This document shows positions 28,401-35,749 of a DNA stretch of 64,000 bases, in pieces. Positions within the stretch are counted from its first letter, which is position 1. Every line of letters starts with the position of its first letter. This stretch comes from Bacteroidota bacterium (GTDB lineage: Bacteria; Bacteroidota; Bacteroidia; Flavobacteriales_D; Crocinitomicaceae): contig JASBTZ010000013.1 in NCBI GenBank assembly GCA_030148165.1, positions 1 through 64,000 of the forward strand, given 5' to 3'. Position numbers and translations under genes: made by a program. The notes beneath the pieces were generated by a model. The model was not told the origin of the DNA. It did no database searches and saw only the letters and a program-made list of their open reading frames with translations.

Positions 28401-30434
28401 CGGGATAAAAGAAGTCGTCAGATACTGATCCTGAGTGGTACATCCAATCCAGATATCTACATTGTCATACTGGTATATATACGACGTTGTTGATCGTAGC
28501 GCAAGCGTTTTGATCGTACCACCATAGTAACCCATCGCATTCAACTCTGCAGCTGTATATATGTACTGGGTCTTATTCGTATAATTACTCGTAGTTGACG
28601 TGGATCCATAGAATGGTGTGTAAGATGTTGTTCCTGTGCTGGATGTTCCGATATCAACAATATTATTCGTACCGGTACAGCCTGAACTTGGTCCGCAAAC
28701 CACCGGGTAAACATATGCCTCTGTTACGAATGGAACCGATTCACCTTCACAAATATCAATTGACGACGGTGTAATCGTAACCGTTGGCCCAACTCCTGAT
28801 ACTATGACATCTGCAGTAATCGTTTTTGTACATCCATCGATCGATGTTACAACTGCCGTGTAGGTTGTCGTCGTTAAAGGATTCGCCAATGGGTTTACAA
28901 TATTCGGATTATTCAATGTCGACTGAGGTGTCCAGGTAACCGTATACGGTCCCTGATTACCCGTAATATCGAGCTGTGCTATTTCATTTGCACAAATGCT
29001 CTGCGATGCTGGTGTTGCTAGTGGCGTAAAATCAGGTACAACAATGACTGTTACCGTATCTTCGTTTGGACAAGTACCAACGAGGTTACCTGTAACTATA
29101 TACTGTTGAGTTGATGGCGGATCTGCTATTGGGTTTGGACAATTCGTACAACTTAAACCAGTTGCAGGAGACCATGTATAAGATCCTGCACCATTGGCTT
29201 GTAGCTGAGTCGTCTGTGATCCACAAATAATAGGGTCCGGTCCTGCCCAGACACCCGTGGCAATCGAGAATTCGACAGCGAAACCGGAGGTTCCCATTAC
29301 CGGACAACCATCATCGGCCGCCACAAAGGTGACGACGGATCCTGTATATCCGGGTTGGGCTGTCCAACAGAAGGTTCCCGTTGCAGGGTTTGTTCCTGTT
29401 TGAACAAATGTTGCTCCCGGTAGTAAGGTTGTACCATCTGTAGTTATTGTGATGATATCCGCAGGATTGACCGCATCTTGAAAGACGACATCAAAACAAA
29501 TATCATCTCCCCAACAGACACCTACCTCCTGTGGCCCAAGTTGAGCTCCGGTTCCTGTAACATTTTGTATTCCTCCTACTGGATTGGATGGAGGTGTATT
29601 GTTACAGGCCATTACCTGTATCTTGAAATCATGAACGATGCTGGCAATCAGGTTTCCATTTGCATCAAATGATTCTATTAGAATATTTACTACATAATCA
29701 CCGGTTGTTGGCTCATTAAAACTGATACATCCTGTTAACGGATCCAATGTAAAGTTGCTTAGTGGTGAAGTAGTTGACCATGGCGCATTGAAAGCGATTG
29801 GTGTTCCCGCTGCTCCCATTGGGGGAATCATTGTGAAATAGGTACTATCTCCTTCCGGATCTGCTATCGTCAAACAATAGTTGAATGTTGTGTTCGCACA
29901 AGCATAAGGCATCGGAATTGATGTAACCTGAGGTGAACTGTTACATGGAGCTGTTTGGGTATTCATGACTGTCTCCACATACATATTGTTTCCAGTACCA
30001 CCTGTCATGTTGGTAGATGCGTCACGACAACATAAGTCAAAGGAAATTGTCCAGCTATCACAATCAGCAGGTAAAGTAATCGTCGCTTCATAGGTATACT
30101 TCCAAAGGCCCGGACTCGTACCACCGGAACAATCCGATGTTGCAGAAGCACATAACTGGTTCACATCTTCTGCCTGCCCAACCTGATTAAAGATTGGCAC
30201 AACCGGATTCACCAAACCGCAGTCATTCGTCAACGTAAAATAAGTTGATGACATAGTTGCCGGGTGTGTCCCGGGACAAACGCGATATAGCGTCAGTGTA
30301 AACGTATAGGTTAGTGGGTTATTCGGATCACAAGTATATGTGATATTTGCTCCTGGTATGTGGGTTGCAAATGCTTTGTTGCTATATCCAACCCCGATCA
30401 GTAGGAATAAAGCGAATAGTAGTAATTTTCTCAT
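25458..30434 (-). CDS. Giant T9SS type A surface/adhesin-like protein, paralogue 1
   Basis: Secreted protein of 1658 residues. Signal peptide 1-23 (ends AFA), then the THIPGANITYTC start domain of the Bacteroidota THIVGGE type (about 24-390). Ig-like repeats with CxxxxxxLxxxG.YTWSPATGL and late Cys follow (about 400-560). A roughly 190-residue module occurs three times (about 580-774, 938-1130, 1222-1416), each with PFYGS, WDG.SN(I/L)V(I/V) and a closing RPN(I/M)R, separated by further Ig-like repeats. A pre-sorting module (1475-1570, EINNDFFLVQRSEDGYAF) leads to the type A sorting domain (IYPNPTSGDLF to KFEKITKQ). It is rich in Thr, Ser, Asn, Gly and Cys and poor in Lys. The ligand is unknown; adhesion or matrix is inferred. 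Confidence 0.85.
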   Translation of the reverse strand: MRKLLLFALFLLIGVGYSNKAFATHIPGANITYTCDPNNPLTYTFTLTLYRVCPGTHPATMSSTYFTLTNDCGLVNPVVPIFNQVGQAEDVNQLCASATSDCSGGTSPGLWKYTYEATITLPADCDSWTISFDLCCRDASTNMTGGTGNNMYVETVMNTQTAPCNSSPQVTSIPMPYACANTTFNYCLTIADPEGDSTYFTMIPPMGAAGTPIAFNAPWSTTSPLSNFTLDPLTGCISFNEPTTGDYVVNILIESFDANGNLIASIVHDFKIQVMACNNTPPSNPVGGIQNVTGTGAQLGPQEVGVCWGDDICFDVVFQDAVNPADIITITTDGTTLLPGATFVQTGTNPATGTFCWTAQPGYTGSVVTFVAADDGCPVMGTSGFAVEFSIATGVWAGPDPIICGSQTTQLQANGAGSYTWSPATGLSCTNCPNPIADPPSTQQYIVTGNLVGTCPNEDTVTVIVVPDFTPLATPASQSICANEIAQLDITGNQGPYTVTWTPQSTLNNPNIVNPLANPLTTTTYTAVVTSIDGCTKTITADVIVSGVGPTVTITPSSIDICEGESVPFVTEAYVYPVVCGPSSGCTGTNNIVDIGTSSTGTTSYTPFYGSTSTTSNYTNKTQYIYTAAELNAMGYYGGTIKTLALRSTTSYIYQYDNVDIWIGCTTQDQYLTTSFIPTSSMTLVWSGDNYNPPNNTWCAFNIADYDWDGISNLVIQICADEDNTNDEGSDSFLYHSTSPAYRCLYYHTTLTTGCSTPTGTRVTNRPNIRMTLCVEDASSPVYSWSPGTGLSSTTIANPTASPTSSTSYVLDVTANGCTGSGIAQINVSPDYTLSPTASPISLCYGQTTTLNAGASGPGPYTYSWEPAGAFGNPSASSPTVSPTGETTYYISTSNGFCNKLDSVTVQVGGIPIAALANLDTVCPLDVVQLDMVAATGNCGVNYANCTGASSTGVSGTATTATSSYGPFYGSTSASTYYNKKQYIFSADELTTMGFTAGTITMLELNVSTGTARSYDDLTIWMGCTTQEQYTTTSFIPVSSLTQVYYNPYYTTANGWNSFNITGFDWDGSSNIVVQFCAHHDDHIGSENTYYSTTSPYYRCMYYNTTLSSACNNATGTRTTVRPNMRFTMCNATLGGGATYSWSPSTGLSDPSIQNPTATVTGTTTYTLTVTDPANPGCPSTSQVQVAIDPSNSVTAAPDTMICPGDSYNLNALFTGPVPTTIPCGLNTAGYSGPNTLNLVGTGTTATSTYGPFYGSYSDVKYQFLYHASDLQAAGFQSGTITELSFNILSNFTTGAFNDFQISIGCTNENTLVAANGWLPTVGPVWGPQNYNVAVGWNTFILSQPFDWDGTSNIVIETCFDNNSAISYANHYYHNSPGFGTTMRNYQNLSGGGPGSSGCSLDPVYVYQYRPNIRLRIYDPPPVSPTYTWTPATSLDDPNIANPTATPLVDQQYVVEVTGGICTVYDTVNIIICNPLPIELMSFAGENNGDVNDLYWTTATEINNDFFLVQRSEDGYAFKDIGQVDAAGNSSVTNSYRLTDNAPLKGMNYYRLKQIDFNGSASYSEVIAINTNIGPDIQIYPNPTSGDLFIDFNDENDGVHTILITDISGKTIVEEIELSPDKKTYMIDNFSNVSTGIYIVKVLNNQNEIIKFEKITKQ
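26187..28697 (-). repeat. Three copies of a ~190-residue module in paralogue 1
   Basis: Copies at 28113-28697, 27045-27623 and 26187-26771. Shared marks in order: a Cys near the start, PFYGS, (K/Y)QY(I/F), a TIxxL strand, IGCT or MGCT, a run ending in W.(A/S/T)F, DWDG.SN(I/L)V, HxxSP or a tyrosine-rich loop, and a final RPN(I/M)R. Copies 1 and 2 are more alike than either is to copy 3. Each sits between Ig-like repeats. Confidence 0.75.
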
Positions 30435-30582
30435 GGTTATAGTTTTCCTAATAGGAGTACGCTATTATTTGTAATTCGTTGCTTTTCAGTTTAGTAATGC
30501 ACGATAAAAATAACCAATCATCACGTTTTATTAGTTTGATGTTGGTTTCTTAACGCATCCGTCGGTGGCGTGTTAAATGAAA

Positions 30583-30610
30583 ATTGCCCCCTGAAAATTC
30601 AGGAGGCAAT
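30583..30610 (-). terminator. Likely terminator between the two giant genes
   Basis: Inverted repeat with 12-nt arms (30583-30594 and 30599-30610), one mismatch and an AAAT loop, 28 bp past the stop of the upstream giant gene. The T-run on the leftward side is interrupted (TTTTCATTT), so termination may be partial. Confidence 0.55.
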
Positions 30611-30637
30611 TAGATGTATTGAAAACTATACTATAAA

Positions 30638-33600
30638 CTATTGTTTTGTAATCTTTTCTAGCTTAACTACTTCGTTTTGTCCATTCACGACTTTCACAAT
30701 ATATACCCCCGAACTTAACTCAGAGAAGTTTCCGATGATATATGTTTTCTTATCTGAAGAAATATCCATCTCCTCGGCGATTGTTTTGCCTGAGATATCT
30801 GTAATCAGAACCGTATGTGTTCCACTTTCTGCGTCCTCGCTAAAATCTAAGAACAAGTCGCCAGAAGTAGGGTTCGGATAGATCTGAATATCTTTCAGAC
30901 TATTTGTATTAAGCGCAATTACTTCTGAATAAGACGCCGTTCCGTTAAAGTCTATCTGCTTCAGACGATAGTAGTTAATTCCATCCAATGGATCTGTGTC
31001 CGTTAATCTGTAATCTTGCTGCGATGTACTGTTTCCAGCCGCATCAACCTGACCAATTTCTTCGAAAGCATATCCGTTATCACTTCGCTGAACGAGGAAA
31101 TAATCATTGTTAATCTCCGTTGCAGTTGACCAATAAAGGTCATTGACCATGCCATTATTCTCTCCATTGAAGCTCATTAACTCCATCGGTAAAGGATTAC
31201 AGATGATTATATTAACCGTGTCATAGACCGTACATAGTCCTCCCGTAACCTCAACAACATACTGCTCGTCAACCAGCGGAGTTGCTGTAGGGTTTGCTAC
31301 GTTTGGATCACTCAATGAAGTTGCCGGAGTCCAAGTATACTGCAGTGTCGCCGGTGGTGGCGGATCACATACTCTGAATCGAGTTAATGGACGGTTTACA
31401 CTATTAGTTCCACCAGCAGTGTATGGACACGCAGCCGTAACATCACTGTAGTAATATCTTGATGAATTAAAGGTTGTTGTTGTCCATGGAGACGTACAGT
31501 TATTTGTATAAGAAAATGCCAGATTATCGTAACAGATTTCAACTACCAGATTTGAAACTCCATCCCAGTTATATGGTGTATCAAATACAATCTGATTCCA
31601 TCCAATAGTAACCGTATGTGTATATGGATTCTTCACCTGAGTTAATCCTGATTCCCATCCAGTCAATGAAGTGGTATTGGTACACTTCATGGAAACCCGA
31701 TAACTATAATAAGTCGAGGTACCATTTATACTTTGGACGTTAAATGCTATTGCATTCATCTTTCCGCCCTGTATACCCATAGCATTTAATTCAGCCGCTG
31801 TGTATAAGAACTGATGTTTTGCATTTCGGTACCAGTTTCCAAACGGTGCCGGCCATGTAGTTGTACCATTCTGTCCCGTCTGAGACCCAATAATGTATAA
31901 GTTATTAGGTCCTGAACAAGCTCCTGCTACTCCACATGGAACAGAAATAGGATTGATCGGTCCACTAAACACGGCATTCAGGTCATATGAATCTCCAGGA
32001 CAAATCATGGTGTCTGGTGCTGCATTCACTGCATTCGAAGGATCGATTGCTACCTGAATCTGAGATGTTGATGGGCATCCCGGGTTTGCCGGGTCAACTA
32101 CCGTCAAAGTATAGGTAGTCGTACCTCCAACCGTTGCCGTTGGATTCGGCATACTAGGGTCTGAAAGTCCTGTTGAAGGTGACCATGAATAAGTCGTTCC
32201 CGCTCCTAAACTAGAACTACACATTGTAAAGCGCATGTTTGGTCTATTGGTCACTCGTGAACCAGTCGCATTGCTACAAGCGCTACTTAAAGTTGTGTTG
32301 TAATACATACATCTGTAGGCAGGAGTCGTTGTCGTGTATCTACAGCTTTCTGCTCCAATATGATCGTCGTGGTGAGCACAGAACTGAACCACAATATTAG
32401 ACGCCCCATCCCAGTCAAAACCTGTAATAGCAAAAGTGTTCCAGCCAGTAGCTGTCGTGTAATAAGAATTATAATAAACCTGTGTTAATCCTGAAACCGG
32501 TATAAACGAAGTTGTTGTATACTGATCTTGTGTCGTACAACCCATCCAGATCGTTACATCATCGTAAGATCTACCTGTACCGGTCGACACATCTAATGCA
32601 AGCTCTGTAATCATTCCTGCCGTTAATCCCATCGCTGATAATTCAGCCGCTGTAAATATGTACTGTTTCTTATTATAATATGTCGATGCCGAGGTTGATC
32701 CGTAGAATGGTCCGTACGTAGTAGTTGCAGCAGTATTCGTACCACTAACACCTTGAAGAGGGCTACCTGTACAATTGGCATAATTAACACCGCAGTTTCC
32801 TGTCGCAGTTAGCATATCGAGCTGTACAACATCCAATGGACATACGGTGTCCTGATCTGCTATTGCTGAAATAGGTACGCCACCAACATTTACGGTAATA
32901 CTGTCTAATTTATTACAGAACCCGTTTGAAGTGGATATATAATACGTTGTTGGACCTGTTGGTGTTACTGTTGGGTTTGCCGTTGTAGGGCTACCGAATG
33001 CGCCTGCCGGTTCCCAACTATAGGTATATGGACCTGGACCACTAGCACCTGCCGATAAATCCGTTGACTGTCCATAACAAATGCTTATTGGACTAGCTGC
33101 AGGATTCAAGGTATAGTTAGGGCTAACGTTAATTTGAGTAATTCCGGATCCTGTACATCCATTCGCTGTTACATCAAGAACATATGATGTTGAAGTCGTT
33201 GGTGTTGCAGTTGGATTCGAAATATTTGGGTTAGATAAATCTGTCGACGGAGTCCAGGCGTAAGTAGCACCACCGGCATCTTCCACACAAAGAGTCATTC
33301 TAATATTTGGTCTGTTAGTTACCCGTGTTCCCGTTGGTGTTGAACATCCCGTTGTAAGGGTCGTGTGATAGTATAGACATCTGTACGCTGGAGAAGTTGA
33401 ATGGTATAAGAAGGACTCGGATCCGGACAAGCCATTGTTATCTTCATCAGCACAAATCTGAATCACAATATTGGAAATTCCATCCCAATCGTAATCCGTA
33501 ATATTAAAGGCACACCAGGTATTATTTGGTGGGTTATAATTGTTTCCGGACCAAACCAATGTCATACTTGACGTTGGGATAAAAGACGTTGTCAGATATT

Positions 33601-35605
33601 GATCTTGCGAGGTACAACCTATCCAAATATCCACATTGTCATACACATACGTGTAAGAAGTAGTTGAACGAAGCGCAAGGGTTTTGATCGTACCTCCATA
33701 GTAACCCATCGCATTCAACTCTGCTGCCGTATAGATATACTGAGTCTTATTGGTATAATTCGTTGTATTAACTGTTGAACCATAAAAAGGTGTATAGGAT
33801 GTTGTCGCAGTACTTGAAGTTCCTACATCAACAATATTATTTGTCCCTGTACAACCAGAACTAGGTCCGCAAACTACTGGATAAACATATGCCTCTGTTA
33901 CTAATGGAACCGATTCACCCTCGCAAATATCAATTGACGATGGTGTAATCGTAACCGTTGGTCCAACACCTGAAACGATAACGTCCGAGGTGATTGTTTT
34001 TGTACAACCATCCACCGATGTAACCACCGCGGTATAGGTAGTTGTACTCAATGGGTTTGCTAATGGGTTAACTATATTCGGATTGTTTAGTGTCGCCTGT
34101 GGCGTCCAGGTAACTGTATATGGTCCCTGGTTACCCGTAATGTCCAATTGTGCTATTTCGTTTGCACAGATTGTCTGAGATGCTGGAGTTGGTACCGGTG
34201 TAAAATCAGGTACCACAATGACTGTTACCGTATCTTCATTAGGACAAGTACCAACAAGGTTACCTGTCACTATATACTGTTGGGTTGATGGCGGATCTGC
34301 AATGGGGTTGGCACAGTTTGTACAACTTAGCCCTGTTGCAGGAGTCCAAGTATACGATGCCGCTCCGTTTGCTTGCAACTGCGTCGTCTGTGATCCACAA
34401 ATAATAGGGTCCGGTCCTGCCCAGACACCCGTAGCAATCGAGAACTCGACGGCGAAACCGGAGGTTCCCATTACCGGACAACCATCATCGGCCGCCACGA
34501 AGGTGACGACGGATCCTGTATATCCCGGTTGAGCTGTCCAACAGAAGGTTCCCGTTGCGGGGTTTGTTCCTGTTTGAACAAATGTTGCTCCCGGAAGTAA
34601 GGTCGTACCATCCTGAGTAATGGTAATTACATCAGTAGGGTTGGCGGCATCTTGAAAGACGACATCAAAGCAAATATTATCTCCCCAACAGACCCCGACT
34701 TCGGTCGGCCCTAGTTGCGTTCCTGTACCGTTCACGTTGGATATACCACCGACGGGATTGGAAGGTGGAGTATTGCTACAGGACATTACCTGTATCTTGA
34801 AATCATGAACGATGCTGGCAATCAAGTTTCCATTTGCGTCAAATGATTCTATCAGAATATTCACTACATAATCTCCAACCGTAGATTCATTGAACGATAT
34901 ACATCCAGTTAAGGGGTCTAACGTAAAGTTACTTAATGGTGAAGTAGTTGACCATGGTGCGTTAAAAGCAATTGGTGTTCCCGCTGCTCCCATTGGGGGA
35001 ATCATTGTGAAATAGGTACTATCTCCTTCCGGATCTGCTATCGTCAAACAATAGTTGAATGTCGTGTTAACACAGGCATAAGGCATCGGAATTGAAGTAA
35101 CCTGCGGCGAATTATTACACGGTGCAGTCTGTGTGTTCATCACCGTTTCAACATACATATTGTTACTTGTACCACCTGACATATTCGTCGACTGGTCACG
35201 ACAACATAAGTCGAATGAAATTGTCCAGCTGTCACAATCAGCAGGTAAGGTAATTGTTGCTTCATAGGTATACTTCCATAGACCCGGACTCGTACCACCG
35301 GAACAATCCGATGTTGCCGAAGCACATAATTGGTTCACATCTTCAGCCTGACCAACCTGGTTAAAGATCGGTACAACCGGATTCGCCAAACCGCAATCAT
35401 TCGTCAACGTAAAATACGTCGATGACATAGTTGCTGGGTGTGTACCGGGACAAACTCGATAAAGTGTCAGGGTGAATGTATACGTGAGCGGGTTGTTTGG
35501 ATCACAAGTATAAGTGATGTTCGCTCCAGGAATGTGAGTTGCAAAAGCTTTGTTAAAGCCTGCCCCGATAAATAACAACAGGGCTAATAGTAGTAGTTTT
35601 CTCAT
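30638..35605 (-). CDS. Giant T9SS type A surface/adhesin-like protein, paralogue 2
   Basis: Secreted protein of 1655 residues with the same layout as its downstream neighbour: signal peptide ending AFA, THIPGAN start domain, Ig-like repeats, three copies of the ~190-residue module, the EINNDYFLVQRSDNGYAF module and a type A sorting domain ending EKITKQ. Between about residues 30 and 250 I count only about eight substitutions against paralogue 1. The third module is very different (TWPAPFGNWYRN and NWDGVSNLVVEICYDN against PFYGSYSD and DWDGTSNIVIETCFDN). No clear -7 box lies in the 144 bp upstream, where a short hairpin (35636-35650) sits. Function is inferred as surface adhesion or matrix. 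Confidence 0.85.
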   Translation of the reverse strand: MRKLLLLALLLFIGAGFNKAFATHIPGANITYTCDPNNPLTYTFTLTLYRVCPGTHPATMSSTYFTLTNDCGLANPVVPIFNQVGQAEDVNQLCASATSDCSGGTSPGLWKYTYEATITLPADCDSWTISFDLCCRDQSTNMSGGTSNNMYVETVMNTQTAPCNNSPQVTSIPMPYACVNTTFNYCLTIADPEGDSTYFTMIPPMGAAGTPIAFNAPWSTTSPLSNFTLDPLTGCISFNESTVGDYVVNILIESFDANGNLIASIVHDFKIQVMSCSNTPPSNPVGGISNVNGTGTQLGPTEVGVCWGDNICFDVVFQDAANPTDVITITQDGTTLLPGATFVQTGTNPATGTFCWTAQPGYTGSVVTFVAADDGCPVMGTSGFAVEFSIATGVWAGPDPIICGSQTTQLQANGAASYTWTPATGLSCTNCANPIADPPSTQQYIVTGNLVGTCPNEDTVTVIVVPDFTPVPTPASQTICANEIAQLDITGNQGPYTVTWTPQATLNNPNIVNPLANPLSTTTYTAVVTSVDGCTKTITSDVIVSGVGPTVTITPSSIDICEGESVPLVTEAYVYPVVCGPSSGCTGTNNIVDVGTSSTATTSYTPFYGSTVNTTNYTNKTQYIYTAAELNAMGYYGGTIKTLALRSTTSYTYVYDNVDIWIGCTSQDQYLTTSFIPTSSMTLVWSGNNYNPPNNTWCAFNITDYDWDGISNIVIQICADEDNNGLSGSESFLYHSTSPAYRCLYYHTTLTTGCSTPTGTRVTNRPNIRMTLCVEDAGGATYAWTPSTDLSNPNISNPTATPTTSTSYVLDVTANGCTGSGITQINVSPNYTLNPAASPISICYGQSTDLSAGASGPGPYTYSWEPAGAFGSPTTANPTVTPTGPTTYYISTSNGFCNKLDSITVNVGGVPISAIADQDTVCPLDVVQLDMLTATGNCGVNYANCTGSPLQGVSGTNTAATTTYGPFYGSTSASTYYNKKQYIFTAAELSAMGLTAGMITELALDVSTGTGRSYDDVTIWMGCTTQDQYTTTSFIPVSGLTQVYYNSYYTTATGWNTFAITGFDWDGASNIVVQFCAHHDDHIGAESCRYTTTTPAYRCMYYNTTLSSACSNATGSRVTNRPNMRFTMCSSSLGAGTTYSWSPSTGLSDPSMPNPTATVGGTTTYTLTVVDPANPGCPSTSQIQVAIDPSNAVNAAPDTMICPGDSYDLNAVFSGPINPISVPCGVAGACSGPNNLYIIGSQTGQNGTTTWPAPFGNWYRNAKHQFLYTAAELNAMGIQGGKMNAIAFNVQSINGTSTYYSYRVSMKCTNTTSLTGWESGLTQVKNPYTHTVTIGWNQIVFDTPYNWDGVSNLVVEICYDNLAFSYTNNCTSPWTTTTFNSSRYYYSDVTAACPYTAGGTNSVNRPLTRFRVCDPPPPATLQYTWTPATSLSDPNVANPTATPLVDEQYVVEVTGGLCTVYDTVNIIICNPLPMELMSFNGENNGMVNDLYWSTATEINNDYFLVQRSDNGYAFEEIGQVDAAGNSTSQQDYRLTDTDPLDGINYYRLKQIDFNGTASYSEVIALNTNSLKDIQIYPNPTSGDLFLDFSEDAESGTHTVLITDISGKTIAEEMDISSDKKTYIIGNFSELSSGVYIVKVVNGQNEVVKLEKITKQ
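31360..33871 (-). repeat. Three copies of the ~190-residue module in paralogue 2
   Basis: Copies at about 33287-33871, 32219-32797 and 31360-31945. The first two match paralogue 1 at an offset of 5174 bp. The third keeps the frame of conserved positions (QFLY, AELNAMG, NWDGVSNLV, final RPLTRFRV) but little else. Confidence 0.7.
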
Positions 35606-35635
35606 GTTCAGTTAGTTACTAGCAGCAAATAGCCG

Positions 35636-35650
35636 CCTTGCTTCGCAAGG
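35636..35650. other. Short hairpin upstream of paralogue 2
   Basis: CCTTGC, loop TTC, GCAAGG: a perfect 6-bp stem 31 bp before the start codon of the giant gene. It is probably in the mRNA leader and could affect translation or stability. It has no T-run. Confidence 0.35.
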
Positions 35651-35749
35651 TAGAGAAAATACTAATACGGTTTAGTAAATGTGAATATTCACACGCATTT
35701 AGTTATCAAACATGAAGATTTGGCGAATATCCGAATTTAGCCCTAATGA

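Larger units (their letters stand above)
25458..35605 (-). repeat. Direct tandem duplication of a ~5 kb gene
   Basis: The genes at 25458-30434 and 30638-35605 align along their length. From the second module to near the N terminus they keep a constant offset of 5174 bp. Some patches are identical or nearly so, for example 29797-29888 with 34971-35062 (92 of 92 nt) and 28120-28238 with 33294-33412 (2 differences seen). Elsewhere silent differences are common, and the third module differs strongly. Confidence 0.85.

Noticed and set aside
26187-33871. Repeats as a CRISPR array
   Set aside because: The units are about 580 bp coding modules in frame, not short repeats with unique spacers.
25458-35605. 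Tandem giants as part of a mobile element
   Set aside because: No transposase, integrase, terminal inverted repeats or target duplications are visible; a local gene duplication explains the pair.
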